In this document: in pieces, positions 43,430 through 52,979 of the stretch
Layout: every line of letters starts with the position of its first letter
Numbering within the stretch: position 1 is the stretch's first letter
Origin: G963422745 sp963422745
GTDB lineage: Bacteria; Actinomycetota; Acidimicrobiia; Acidimicrobiales; Aldehydirespiratoraceae
Reading direction: 5' to 3'
DNA: 64,000 nt
NCBI GenBank assembly: GCA_963422745.1
Contig: OY730477.1
Span: 124,001 to 188,000, forward strand
The notes under the pieces: model-generated
What the model was told of the DNA's origin: nothing
The model's database searches: none
What the model saw: only the letters and a program-made list of their open reading frames with translations
Made by a program: the position numbers and the translations under genes

Positions 43430-44098
43430 ATGAACCTGGCCACGATAGCCAAGCTGCTGCGCGAAACGCTGTTATTCGCCGACCTCGACGACGAAAGCCT
43501 TGATCTGCTGTGTGAGGCAGCCCGGGAACACACACTGGAACGCCGCGAGGTCTTGTTTGCTGAGGCGGCGCAACCCGACACCCTTTATGTCGTCGTGAAC
43601 GGGCGCATCGCCATCGCCAACAAGTCACCAGACGGGCGTGAGTCGCTGGTGGCCCTGATGGAGGAGGGCGACCTATTCGGCGAGATGGGCTTGTTTGATC
43701 ACCGCGGTCGCTCAGCTGAGGCCCGGGCGTTGGAGATCTCAACGGTAATCGCCATCCCCTACTCCAAGTTGCGTGAGCTGTACGACCGCCGGCCCGAGGA
43801 GTTATGGAACGTCGTTCGACTGCTTGCTACACGGTTGCGCTCAATGGACGAGGCTCTGGCCGATGCGGTGTTCCTAGACGTGACGGGCCGGACAGCCAAA
43901 CACCTCCTGGAACTCGCCGGAGGCGACGACAGGTTCATGTTGCCGATCACTCAGGAGGACCTCGCTGGCATGGTCGGGTCGTCTCGGGAACGGGTCAACA
44001 AAGCGATTGCTTCGTTCATGCGTCTCGGCTGGCTTAGCCAATGCGGCCGCGAGTATGTAATCACCAACCGGGAACGACTACAGCGCCGAAGCCGCTGA
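43430..44098 (+). CDS. Crp/Fnr-family transcriptional regulator
   Basis: One-component regulator of 222 aa. N-terminal cyclic-nucleotide-binding-type beta barrel with LLFADLDDESLDLLCEAA, YVVVNGRIAI and a GDLFGEMGLFD phosphate-cassette region; long dimer helix; C-terminal winged helix (about 165-200) with PITQEDLAGMVGSSRERVNKAI as recognition unit. ATG 43430 (MNLATIAKLLRETLLFADL) is preferred over GTG 43415 because it matches the family start. The cassette differs from the cAMP-binding RxxS form, so the effector is unknown. No Fe-S cysteines at the N-terminus, which argues against an Fnr-type oxygen sensor. Confidence 0.92.
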   Translation: MNLATIAKLLRETLLFADLDDESLDLLCEAAREHTLERREVLFAEAAQPDTLYVVVNGRIAIANKSPDGRESLVALMEEGDLFGEMGLFDHRGRSAEARALEISTVIAIPYSKLRELYDRRPEELWNVVRLLATRLRSMDEALADAVFLDVTGRTAKHLLELAGGDDRFMLPITQEDLAGMVGSSRERVNKAIASFMRLGWLSQCGREYVITNRERLQRRSR

Positions 44099-44118
44099 CC
44101 AGGTCCCCCAAAGAAATT

Positions 44119-45660
44119 TCAGCCGCCCCTGTTGCGCAGAATCTCTTCGAGGTCACGGATCACTGTATGGTCGGTGTCGGGCGGATCATCCAGCCCGGCC
44201 ACGAACAATGCGGTGGCCATTCCGAGGTCTGCGGCGGTGTCGAGGTGCTCGGGCACGCTTGACAGGTAGTAGCAGTCGAACAAGTCAACCGACAACATCC
44301 GTCTCGTGGCTTCCAACAGCGCCGGTTCGGGCAGCACCGAACCGACGTCTCCGCTAACCAGCCACAACGCGACGGAGTCCTCCATCAATGCCGTACGCCT
44401 GAGCCAGTCACCCCAAACCCGCGGCTGATTTCCCACCACGGCCACCGGCAACCGATTAGCGGCCATCCGCTCCAAGAACGGATGCAATCCCTGCACCGGC
44501 CGCAACGAGGCCAGGTAGCTGGTCTCGATCTGTTGAGCCATTGGCCCCAACCCGGTCTCGCTCCAGAACTCCTCGGGCGAGCTGCGTCCGAGGAGAAGCT
44601 GGCGGTGAAGACTGCGAATCACCACAGGGTCCGTCTCTGGTCGCTCTTTGGTAATCAGCGGTATCAGGATTTCTTCCAGCGGATCGACGGGTTGTACGAC
44701 CACGCCGTGAATATCAAGCACCAGCAGGTGCAGCAACCTTCTGCGTGGGCTGCTGGCCTCTGCCTGCTTCGTAGAAGCTCGCCGTTTCCGTCGGCGAATG
44801 TCACGGCGACGGAAACCCTTGCGCACCCTCATCTTGACCAGAACGAAACCGGTGAGCCTCGCCAAGAGCAGTATCGCGAGCAGAACGAACGCCAGCTGCG
44901 CAACCATTGCCCAAACCCGAGGCAAGATGTCGTCGATGGACGCTGAGGCGTCGATCTTGCTGGGGGTCTCTCCGTAGTCGAAGGTCCAGGTGGTGGTTTC
45001 CTCGCTCACCGACCCGGTGTCCGACGACGCCTTATCGGGCATCGTGACAATCACCGTGAGGCCGAGCGACTCCTCAAATGTGGTGCCTGACTCGGTTTCG
45101 ATCCGGCTCAACGGACGACCGAGCGGCTCACCATCAAGTAGGGCAGCCAGCGCGTCGTCGCCAAGCACCTCCAGCGGCGGGGTGGGGTTGATCGTGGCCG
45201 AAAACGAGTAGTCGGTGGATGCCGGACCGATACCGATTCGAGCGAATTCGCGTCTGCGCTCAACCGACACATCAGAGACCACGACGTCCTCGCCGATCAG
45301 CTCGTCAAGAATCGACGGAAGCAGGCTGGCCCTTGAAAACGGCTTGGTGGCCACAAGTCGGATACCGTCGCGGGTCACCACCGGGCCAGCTACATCCCAA
45401 CCGGCCAAAGTAAGGTCTGAGAAGTCAAGCGACGAAATATCGTCGGCTAGCAGCTCAACGGCACCGGCGTCGGCCACCAACCTCACCTCAACGATACCTG
45501 AACCGTCCCCTTCAATGACGATTTCAACGGTCGTGTCAACCCTGCATCCGGACACGACCACGACTATCAGAAGTCCGATCATCCACGCCCGCCAGCGAGG
45601 CATTATCGAGATAGGGAACTGCCGCAGCCCAGCCGCGGGACCTCCCTCCCTACCCGTCAT
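44119..45660 (-). CDS. LppM-like lipoprotein fused to cytoplasmic HAD-like domain
   Basis: A 513-aa two-part protein. Part one: signal and lipobox VVSGC (Cys39), then a beta-rich extracytoplasmic LppM-like domain (about 40-250). Part two follows one transmembrane helix (about 252-275, AQLAFVLLAILLLARLTGFV) and a basic linker (about 276-308): a HAD-superfamily domain beginning LLVLDIHGVVVQP. The first Asp (316) is kept but the usual second Asp of DxD is His318, so phosphatase activity is doubtful. Later PVAVVGNQPRVW and AADLGMATALFV match HAD motifs. Start ATG 45660; ATG 45603 would give a more normal signal peptide. Function unknown; topology would link envelope and cytoplasm. Confidence 0.78.
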   Translation of the reverse strand: MTGREGGPAAGLRQFPISIMPRWRAWMIGLLIVVVVSGCRVDTTVEIVIEGDGSGIVEVRLVADAGAVELLADDISSLDFSDLTLAGWDVAGPVVTRDGIRLVATKPFSRASLLPSILDELIGEDVVVSDVSVERRREFARIGIGPASTDYSFSATINPTPPLEVLGDDALAALLDGEPLGRPLSRIETESGTTFEESLGLTVIVTMPDKASSDTGSVSEETTTWTFDYGETPSKIDASASIDDILPRVWAMVAQLAFVLLAILLLARLTGFVLVKMRVRKGFRRRDIRRRKRRASTKQAEASSPRRRLLHLLVLDIHGVVVQPVDPLEEILIPLITKERPETDPVVIRSLHRQLLLGRSSPEEFWSETGLGPMAQQIETSYLASLRPVQGLHPFLERMAANRLPVAVVGNQPRVWGDWLRRTALMEDSVALWLVSGDVGSVLPEPALLEATRRMLSVDLFDCYYLSSVPEHLDTAADLGMATALFVAGLDDPPDTDHTVIRDLEEILRNRGG

Positions 45661-45740
45661 GGCATCAAAGGCTGCGACATCGGTAACAGCTGTCGGTGCG
45701 ATGAAGGTCCGAAGGACCTATCCGAATAGCCCTTATAGCT

Positions 45741-48287
45741 TCAAAAGGCGGAGGCATCTCCGCCGTCGAGAGCGTCCTCGAACTCAAGGGGAGACGGCTC
45801 AAAGCCTTCAATGGCGCGAAAGACGATCTTGTCAACACCAGGAGACTCCCTATCGGGTTCCACGTCAACGATGATTATCTCCCCGGCGCGAAATTCCTTG
45901 TGGAGCAGACGCTCCGATAGGGGATCCTCCACTAGACGTTGCAACGCACGACGCAGCGGACGAGCGCCCAGGGTGGGGTCATATCCTTTGAGGGCCAAAT
46001 GTAGCTTGGCCGCCTCCGTCAACTCGAGTCCCATTCCCTGTCCGGCCAACTGAGTGGCCGTGCGTGCGACCATGAGATCAACGATCCGACGAACCTCGTC
46101 CTGGGACAGTTCGTGAAAGACGATCACTTCGTCAATGCGGTTGAGAAACTCGGGCCGGAAGTGCTGCTTGAGCGCTTCGTTCACCTTTTCTTTCATCTTC
46201 TGGTAGTTGACCGCCTCGTCGGATTTGGCGAAACCCAAACTCGCCTTGCGTAGATCCTGGGTACCGAGGTTTGAGGTCATGATCAACACGGTGTTACGGA
46301 AATCAACCGAGCGACCCTGAGAGTCGGTGAGGCGCCCCTCCTCAAGTATCTGCAGCAGTGTGTTGAAAACGTCCGGATGGGCCTTTTCGACCTCGTCAAA
46401 CAGGACCACCGAAAACGGCTTGCGCCTGACCTTTTCGGTTAGTTGCCCGCCCTCGTCGTAGCCGACATAACCCGGAGGCGAACCCACCAAGCGGCTGACC
46501 GTGTGCTTTTCTTGGTATTCGGACATGTCAAGGCTGATCAGCGACGCCTCGTTGCCGAACAAGAACTCCGCGAGCGTCTTGGCGAGTTCGGTTTTGCCCA
46601 CACCAGAGGGACCCAGGAAAATGAAAGACCCGCTCGGACGTTTCGGATCCTTCAGTCCTGCCCGGGTACGACGAATGGCTTGGCTGACCGACCTGATGGC
46701 ATCGACCTGGCCAATAACGCGCTTGTGGAGATCGTCTTCCATACGCAGCAGTTTCTGCGTCTCTTCCTCGGTGAGCTTGTAGACAGGGATGCCGGTCCAC
46801 AACGACAACACCTCGGCGATGGACTCCTCGTCAACCTCGTCGAACAGGTCAAGGCCCGACGATTTCGCGTCGTTCTCCATGGCGTCGCGACTACTCAGCA
46901 GTTCCTTTTCCTTGTCGCGAAGCCGGCCAGCTTCTTCAAACTGCTGAGCCTCAACGGCGTCCTTTTTTTGTTGAACGACAGTCAGGATCTCCGCTTCGAG
47001 GTCCTTGTAGTGTTGTGGGACCGACATGCGCATAATGCGCAGCCGCGAACCAGCCTCGTCGATCAGATCAATCGCCTTGTCGGGAAGGTGGCGATCCGAA
47101 ATGTATCGGTCGGCGAGGTTGGCAGCCGCTACCAACGCCTGATCGGTGATCGTCACCCGATGATGTGCCTCGTAGCGATCACGCAGGCCTTTCAGAATCT
47201 CGATCGTGTGCGGCACGGTCGGCTCATCAACCACAACCTTTTGAAGACGCCGTTCCAACGCCGCATCCTTCTCAAGGTGTTTGCGGTACTCGTCGAGTGT
47301 TGTGGCACCAATTGTTTGCAGCTCACCGCGAGCCAACATCGGCTTGAGAATTGAGGCCGCGTCGATCGCTCCTTCGGCCGCGCCAGCCCCTACCAGGGTG
47401 TGGATCTCGTCAATGAACAAGATGATGTCGCCGCGGGTCTTGATCTCCTTGAGCACCTTCTTGAGGCGTTCCTCGAAATCCCCCCGGTAACGCGAACCCG
47501 CCACCAGCGCACCGAGATCAAGGGTGTAGAGCTGCTTGCCGTGCACGGTCTCGGGCACGTCATTGTCGGCAATTGCCTGGGCGAGGCCCTCAACGATGGC
47601 GGTCTTTCCGACGCCGGGCTCACCCACCAGCACCGGGTTGTTCTTGGTGCGGCGGCTGAGAATCTGCATGACTCGCTCCAGTTCACGGCTCCTGCCGATC
47701 ACCGGATCGAGTGACTTGTCGCGAGCGAGCTGGGTGAGGTTGCGGCCGAATTGGTCGAGCACCACAGAACCGGACCCTGAATCGCCTCCCCCGCCTCCGG
47801 TTGTGGCACCGGCTTTCTCGCCCGACATGGAACCGTGACGTTCACCGCCGCCATAGCCGGAAAGCAACTGGATCACTTGCTGGCGAACCCTGCTCAGATC
47901 TGCACCAAGCTTGACAAGAACCTGCGCAGCGACACCTTCACCCTCACGGATGAGGCCCAACAAAATGTGCTCAGTGCCGATGTAGTTATGCCCAAGCTGC
48001 AGAGCCTCACGCAGGCTCAACTCCAGCACTTTCTTGGCCCGTGGAGTGAACGGGATGTGACCACTGGGCGAGGATCCGCCCTGGCCGATGAACTCCTCAA
48101 CCTGCTCTCGCACCGCCTCTAGGCTGATGCCGAGCGACTCAAGAGCCTTGGCCGCAACCCCTTCACCCTCATGGATGAGGCCCAACAGAATGTGTTCGGT
48201 GCCGATGTAGTTGTGGTTGAGCAGGCGTGCCTCCTCTTGGGCCAACACCACAACCCTTCGAGCCCGATCGGTGAATCGCTCGAACAT
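45741..48287 (-). CDS. clpC: ATP-dependent Clp protease ATP-binding subunit ClpC
   Basis: AAA+ unfoldase that feeds substrates to ClpP. From ATG 48287 (MFERFTDRARRVVVLAQEEA) the protein has 848 aa. Order: two Clp-N repeats (about 1-145; EHILLGLIHEGEGVAA and EHILLGLIREGEGVAA), AAA-1 with Walker A GEPGVGKTAIVEG, UVR-type linker (VQQKKDAVEAQQFEEAGRLR), AAA-2 with GPSGVGKTELAKTL and Walker B VVLFDEVEKAH, and a C-terminal D2-small domain. AAGGAG lies about 11 bases upstream. The ORF start at 48371 is rejected because the family begins MFERFT. It diverges from the polyprenyl synthase gene over about 200 bp. Confidence 0.97.
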   Translation of the reverse strand: MFERFTDRARRVVVLAQEEARLLNHNYIGTEHILLGLIHEGEGVAAKALESLGISLEAVREQVEEFIGQGGSSPSGHIPFTPRAKKVLELSLREALQLGHNYIGTEHILLGLIREGEGVAAQVLVKLGADLSRVRQQVIQLLSGYGGGERHGSMSGEKAGATTGGGGGDSGSGSVVLDQFGRNLTQLARDKSLDPVIGRSRELERVMQILSRRTKNNPVLVGEPGVGKTAIVEGLAQAIADNDVPETVHGKQLYTLDLGALVAGSRYRGDFEERLKKVLKEIKTRGDIILFIDEIHTLVGAGAAEGAIDAASILKPMLARGELQTIGATTLDEYRKHLEKDAALERRLQKVVVDEPTVPHTIEILKGLRDRYEAHHRVTITDQALVAAANLADRYISDRHLPDKAIDLIDEAGSRLRIMRMSVPQHYKDLEAEILTVVQQKKDAVEAQQFEEAGRLRDKEKELLSSRDAMENDAKSSGLDLFDEVDEESIAEVLSLWTGIPVYKLTEEETQKLLRMEDDLHKRVIGQVDAIRSVSQAIRRTRAGLKDPKRPSGSFIFLGPSGVGKTELAKTLAEFLFGNEASLISLDMSEYQEKHTVSRLVGSPPGYVGYDEGGQLTEKVRRKPFSVVLFDEVEKAHPDVFNTLLQILEEGRLTDSQGRSVDFRNTVLIMTSNLGTQDLRKASLGFAKSDEAVNYQKMKEKVNEALKQHFRPEFLNRIDEVIVFHELSQDEVRRIVDLMVARTATQLAGQGMGLELTEAAKLHLALKGYDPTLGARPLRRALQRLVEDPLSERLLHKEFRAGEIIIVDVEPDRESPGVDKIVFRAIEGFEPSPLEFEDALDGGDASAF

Positions 48288-48489
48288 CGGCCTTCGTTCT
48301 CCTTGCGCTACGCGTGCGTGACGAACTGCTGAGGACGTCTCGCGAGACAGCCTCAATGGACTAGTTGTCACAGTGTAACCGCAGTCATGACGCGGCAGTC
48401 ATGCAACACCGCAGCCCCGCAAACCAGTGTACGCCCACAACGGCGCCGTTGAGAGCGCATAGGTTGAGCGAACCTCCTAGGTTGTCCCC

Positions 48490-49476
48490 GTGAACCCACT
48501 AGCGATCCTGCCCACGATGGAGGCAGACTTGGCGCGAACAGAGCAACAGCTACTGGGATTCGTGGCCGCCGACGGTGAGTTCCTGACCGAAATGGCTGGG
48601 CATCTCATCCGGGCTGGTGGCAAGCGTGTCCGACCTGGTTTCGCCCTGGCAAGCGCCGCCACATTGGACCCGAACGGGGGACCGGCTTCCAGCGATGTGA
48701 TCCGGGGAGGATGCGCCGTCGAACTCGTGCACATCGGGTCACTGCACCACGATGATGTGATGGACGACGCCGTCACGCGCCGATCGGTCAAGTCGGTCAA
48801 CGCCAAATGGGGCAACCTCCGCGCCATTCTCGCAGGCGACTATCTGCTGGGCCGGGCGTCGGAGATCGCCGCTTCGCTGGGCGCGGAGGTCGCGGGCATT
48901 CTCGCCACAACCATCACCCGGTTGTGCGAAGGTCAGATCCGCGAGTTGCATTCGCAGTTTGATGTTGAGCGAACCGTTGAGGATTACGATAAGTCAATCG
49001 AGGGCAAGACTGCGGCTTTGCTTGGGGCGGCGTGTCGCATAGGCGCCATCGTTGGCGGGTTGCCTCGCCCAGCAGTGGAGTCGCTAACCAACTACGGCCA
49101 TTCATACGGCATGGCATTTCAGGTGGTTGACGACATTCTCGATCTTGTCTCCACCGAGGAGGCAGCGGGAAAGCCCATCGGCAACGACATACTTGAAGGG
49201 ACCTACACCCTGCCGGTAATCCGCGCCCTTGAAGATGCCGTGGTAGGAAATGACCTGCGCCGCTTGTTAACCGAGCACATCACGCCTAACCAACGCCAAC
49301 TTGCCCAAGAACTCGTGCTACAAAGCGGCAGTGTGCAGGTAGCGCGTGATGTTGCTCGCAGCTATGCAGACAGGGCCACCCGTTCGCTATCTGATCTCCC
49401 GAACACACCGGGCACGCGGGCGCTTCGCTCAGCGAGCACAGGGTTGATTGACCGAGCCACCAACAAAACGCACTGA
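48490..49476 (+). CDS. Polyprenyl diphosphate synthase (long-chain isoprenyl transferase)
   Basis: Trans-isoprenyl chain-elongation enzyme, likely for the menaquinone side chain. The 328 aa contain FARM LHHDDVMDDAVTRR (about 84-97) and SARM VVDDILDLV (about 211-219), plus GGKRVRPGFALA for the diphosphate site. Chain length is set by residues before FARM (VELVHIGSLHHDD), where small side chains favour long products. Start GTG 48490; no strong ribosome site is visible. It is a single plus-strand gene between clpC and the convergent alpha/beta hydrolase. MEP-pathway genes ispD and ispF lie 6 kb away. Confidence 0.93.
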   Translation: MNPLAILPTMEADLARTEQQLLGFVAADGEFLTEMAGHLIRAGGKRVRPGFALASAATLDPNGGPASSDVIRGGCAVELVHIGSLHHDDVMDDAVTRRSVKSVNAKWGNLRAILAGDYLLGRASEIAASLGAEVAGILATTITRLCEGQIRELHSQFDVERTVEDYDKSIEGKTAALLGAACRIGAIVGGLPRPAVESLTNYGHSYGMAFQVVDDILDLVSTEEAAGKPIGNDILEGTYTLPVIRALEDAVVGNDLRRLLTEHITPNQRQLAQELVLQSGSVQVARDVARSYADRATRSLSDLPNTPGTRALRSASTGLIDRATNKTH

Positions 49477-49532
49477 TAATCACCTGCGAAGCCATGGCAA
49501 CCTCGGGGACCTCTGGAACCGAGCCCAAGAGG

Positions 49533-50375
49533 TCAAGCTCGCGAGCTAACCACGCCTTTGAGACATGACCGCATTTGGATAACCCGGTTGAGGAACTCAA
49601 GCGCAACATCGTTGAAGACGCCCGCCCCTTCCACCATGAAGCCATGGGCCTGACCACGAACAACGGCGAGTTCGCTGCGCGGAATCCGAGCGGCGATCTC
49701 CTCGGCGTCCGCGACCGGCGTCAATAAATCCTGACTGCCCGTTATGACCAGGGTTGGGACTTCGATCCGGCGAAGTGCGTTGAGCGAACGGTTGTCGAAG
49801 GAGCGAATGGCATCAAGCTGCGCCAGGAAAGCGTCACGGGGTGCGCGCAACATCAGCGGTCCGAACACCGCAGCCACCGGATACAGCCGGCGGACCGAAC
49901 GGGGCCCGAAGATCCAACCGAAGTCCTCGATGGCGAATGCCCGCATGCCCTTGGTCAGGATCAGATCCTCCCACTCGTCGAAGAGCTGTTCACGCCATCG
50001 GAGATCACAGGCGGTGCAGGCAAGCACCAACGACGCCACCCGGCTCGGGTGGGTCACCGCCAGGATCTGTGCCAGCCCGCCCCCCATCGAAGCGCCGATC
50101 ACATGGGCTCGCTGTACGCCGACCGAGTCGAGTACCTCAAGAGCGTCAGTTGCCATCCGTTGCAGCGTGTACGGTCCGACGGGCTTGTCGGAGCGACCCG
50201 AACCTCGGTTATCGACCGCAATGCATCGGAAGCGCCGACCGAAGGCGCGCCGCTGGCGCACCCACCCGAGGTTGTCGGTTCCGAGGCCGTGGATGAACAG
50301 GACAGTTTCGCGGTCGCGACGACCCCACTCGATGTAGTTGATCCCGACGGAATCCGTCGTAGTGATCCTGCCCAC
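49533..50375 (-). CDS. Alpha/beta-fold hydrolase
   Basis: Serine hydrolase of 280 aa with complete triad motifs: oxyanion HG in FIHGLGTDN (about 27-35), nucleophile elbow GASMGGGLAQ (Ser about 96), acid in TGSQDLLTPV and His in RGQAHGF. The domain resembles epoxide-hydrolase or carboxylesterase types; substrate unknown. Start is GTG 50375, 1 base overlapping the epimerase TAG (TAGTG). Its tail after about residue 262 (RVIQMRSCLKGVVSSRA) is extra. It is the last gene of the long minus-strand run. Confidence 0.9.
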   Translation of the reverse strand: MGRITTTDSVGINYIEWGRRDRETVLFIHGLGTDNLGWVRQRRAFGRRFRCIAVDNRGSGRSDKPVGPYTLQRMATDALEVLDSVGVQRAHVIGASMGGGLAQILAVTHPSRVASLVLACTACDLRWREQLFDEWEDLILTKGMRAFAIEDFGWIFGPRSVRRLYPVAAVFGPLMLRAPRDAFLAQLDAIRSFDNRSLNALRRIEVPTLVITGSQDLLTPVADAEEIAARIPRSELAVVRGQAHGFMVEGAGVFNDVALEFLNRVIQMRSCLKGVVSSRA

Positions 50376-51358
50376 TACGTAACCGAATCCACACCGTTGC
50401 AGCTGTTGTGATCAACGCCAAGGCGCACGACCGCCGCCCAGTTGTACAGATCCTTGATGCACTCTCGGGTTGAGAAAGTCGCGACGAACCCGAGATCACG
50501 ACCAGCGGCGGAGTTGTCGACAATCTGACCCCGGGTCAGCGCCTCGGCGCTGTGCTCGGGGAGTGGAGCACCGAGCAAGGCGGTTGCGGCTCGAGCCAGT
50601 TTCCAACCCGGCCCGAACACAGGCAAGAACACCCGCTTGCCGATGCGGGCGGCCTGCGAGCCTTTGATTGTGCCGTTGCCGGAGATGTTGTACGCACCTT
50701 GGGCATCGCTGCGCACGGCCAAGGCGAATGCGGTGTGCGCATCGTGAATGTGACACAACTGCAGCGGGCCTTCGGATAGCGCTGCCACCGGCACCACCGG
50801 CAGCCGAAGGTACCGACCGAGCGGGCTGGGAATGTAAGGACCGACGATCGGTGCGAACCGCAGCACAGTGAGTTGGACATCGGGCCTGCACTCAAGGAGT
50901 TGCTCTGCGCTGGCCTCGGCATCAGCAAGGATGCGACCGAACCGCGACGTGGGACGAATCAGAGCATCCTCGCAAATTGGGCCAGATCCGCCCCGGCGAC
51001 GACCGTAGACATCTGTACCTGACCGCAGTACCAGCTTGCGCAGAGATGGGCAGTCGGGTGCGGCCCCGACAACGGATCGGGAAGCTGCCCGGGTGCGGAC
51101 CTCTGCATCTCGGGGATTCGAGCGAGCGTGCGGCTCGTAGATCCCGGCATGAACGATCACTTCCGGGTCAAAGTCGACCAGCAGTCGCTTGCGTCGGGAC
51201 AAATCACCTGACGCCACACGGTGAAACACCGCTCGCTTTATGCGACGTCGTGGTGGTTCCATGTCGATGCCGAGCATCTGCACCCTCGGATCGGTATCGA
51301 GGCGGAGAGCAACACCGGTGCCGATGTGGCCTCCCATGCCCATGATCGCGACCCTCAT
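50375..51358 (-). CDS. NAD-dependent epimerase/dehydratase-family protein (atypical SDR)
   Basis: Extended-type Rossmann protein of 327 aa. Cofactor motif GMGGHIGTGVA (about 7-17) fits the GxxGxxG pattern. The DVYG region (SGTDVYGRRR) aligns to the usual TS-x-VYG block, but the catalytic YxxxK is not visible: the aligned stretch reads SRFGRILADAEASAEQL. It is therefore an atypical SDR, perhaps binding without classical catalysis. Start ATG 51358, 6 bp after the lysS stop. It probably shares a transcript with lysS and the hydrolase. Substrate unknown. Confidence 0.83.
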   Translation of the reverse strand: MRVAIMGMGGHIGTGVALRLDTDPRVQMLGIDMEPPRRRIKRAVFHRVASGDLSRRKRLLVDFDPEVIVHAGIYEPHARSNPRDAEVRTRAASRSVVGAAPDCPSLRKLVLRSGTDVYGRRRGGSGPICEDALIRPTSRFGRILADAEASAEQLLECRPDVQLTVLRFAPIVGPYIPSPLGRYLRLPVVPVAALSEGPLQLCHIHDAHTAFALAVRSDAQGAYNISGNGTIKGSQAARIGKRVFLPVFGPGWKLARAATALLGAPLPEHSAEALTRGQIVDNSAAGRDLGFVATFSTRECIKDLYNWAAVVRLGVDHNSCNGVDSVT

Positions 51359-51364
51359 CGTGAT

Positions 51365-52816
51365 CTACTCACCCTCACCGTCGAATTGGTGGAGCTCGGG
51401 TTCTGCCACGTCATGAACCTGCTCGGGGCGAAGGGTCGGGAACAGCAACACATCGCGAATGGTGGTGGTGTCTGTGAGCAACATCACCAGACGATCCACT
51501 CCCACACCAAGACCGGCCGTTGCGGGCAGACCGTACTCAAGCGCCCGGATGTAGTCATCATCAACGATCATCGCCTCATCGTCACCGGCAGAATGAACAG
51601 CCTCTTGGGTGACGAACCGGTCCCTTTGAACTGTCGGATCTGTCAGTTCTGTGAAGCCGTTGCACAGCTCTCTACCCGCGACGATCACCTCGAACCGTTC
51701 GGCATACCCGGGCCTGCGACGATGCTCACGGGCCAGCGGGGACACCTCAATCGGATAGTCCGTGACGAACACCGGTCCCCATAGTTCTGGCTCGGTCGTC
51801 TTTTCGTAGAGTTCCAGTATGAGCTTGCCGGGTCCGTGGTGGGGCTCGGTCTCCACCCCCATGCGTGCACAGGTAGCTCGCAGGTCCCGGGTCGCCATAT
51901 CGAGACCCACCTCGACTCCGGTATTTTCCGCTATTAGCTCCTCCATGGTGGCCCGTCGCCACGGCGGTGTGAGATCCACCACGCGACCGTCGTAGGCAAA
52001 GGCGGTCTTTCCGAGAACTGCACGGGCCACTTCGGCAATCAGATCCTCGGTTAGTTCCATCATGTCTGCGTGATCGGCGTAGGCCCAGTAGAGCTCAAGC
52101 ATCGTGAATTCAGGGTTGTGACGGGTCGACAAGCCCTCATTGCGGAACACGCGACCAATCTCGAACAACTTCTCCATCCCTCCAACAACCAAGCGCTTGA
52201 GGTACAGCTCAGGCGCTATTCGCAGGTACAGGTCCGCGTCGAGCGCCTGATGGTGCGTGACAAAGGGGCGTGCCAAAGCACCGCCTGGAATCGGATGCAG
52301 AATCGGCGTTTCGACCTCTACGAAACCCGACCCGGCGAGATGTTGACGAAGCGAGGCGACGATCTTCGAGCGTTTCGCGAACCGGTCTCGGCTTTCCGGG
52401 GTTACCCACAGGTCCAAGTAACGTTGCCGGTAGCGAACTTCGGGATCAGCCAGACCGTGCCACTTGTCCGGGAAAGGTCGCCCCGCGGAGGCCAGCAACG
52501 TCCAACGGTCAACCTTTACGGACAGTTCACCGCGTCGGGTCGTCATGACGTTTCCGGCTACGCCGATCCAGTCCCCGATCGACAAGCCAACGAATTCGTC
52601 AAAGTCACGGGTTGATGAGGCAACCGCGAAGAGCTGGATGCGGCCAGTGCCGTCCTGAAGCGTGCCGAAGGCGAGCTTGCCCTGATGGCGTCGCAGCATC
52701 AGCCGACCACCAACGGTGACCGTCACATCCGTCTGTGAACCGGGACCAAGATCGCTGTGCGCAGCGATGATCTCTGCGATTTCGTGGGTGACGTCAAAGC
52801 GATACGGAAACCTCAT
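51365..52816 (-). CDS. lysS: Lysyl-tRNA synthetase, class II
   Basis: Charges tRNA-Lys. The 483 aa have an N-terminal OB-fold anticodon domain (VTVTVGGRLMLRRHQGKLAFG, about 32-50) and a class II core: motif 1 around SGFVEVETPILHP, motif 2 FEIGRVFRNEGLSTRHNPEF (about 220-239) and motif 3 GLGVGVDRLVMLLT (about 447-460). The start ATG 52816 (MRFPYRFDVTHEIAE) is short relative to many homologues that begin 20-30 residues earlier. Upstream in frame there is no ATG, GTG or TTG before a stop, so this start is forced. Upstream lies coaX (163-bp gap). Confidence 0.96.
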   Translation of the reverse strand: MRFPYRFDVTHEIAEIIAAHSDLGPGSQTDVTVTVGGRLMLRRHQGKLAFGTLQDGTGRIQLFAVASSTRDFDEFVGLSIGDWIGVAGNVMTTRRGELSVKVDRWTLLASAGRPFPDKWHGLADPEVRYRQRYLDLWVTPESRDRFAKRSKIVASLRQHLAGSGFVEVETPILHPIPGGALARPFVTHHQALDADLYLRIAPELYLKRLVVGGMEKLFEIGRVFRNEGLSTRHNPEFTMLELYWAYADHADMMELTEDLIAEVARAVLGKTAFAYDGRVVDLTPPWRRATMEELIAENTGVEVGLDMATRDLRATCARMGVETEPHHGPGKLILELYEKTTEPELWGPVFVTDYPIEVSPLAREHRRRPGYAERFEVIVAGRELCNGFTELTDPTVQRDRFVTQEAVHSAGDDEAMIVDDDYIRALEYGLPATAGLGVGVDRLVMLLTDTTTIRDVLLFPTLRPEQVHDVAEPELHQFDGEGE

Positions 52817-52979
52817 GGCGCGCTTGGTCGAACCGGTCCCAAGTTGATCGACCCCAACCGAGGACAGGCCTGCTTGATCCGCAGATCCGCTTCACTGGCC
52901 ACGGTGGGTGTGAGTTCCGTTTTCCAGCGGGTCGGGATTACGGGCCCGGACCCTGTACCCAAGGCGTTGAAGCGCATAT

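Noticed and set aside
46443..47354. 303-aa plus-strand ORF
   Set aside because: Antisense to clpC AAA domains; shadow.
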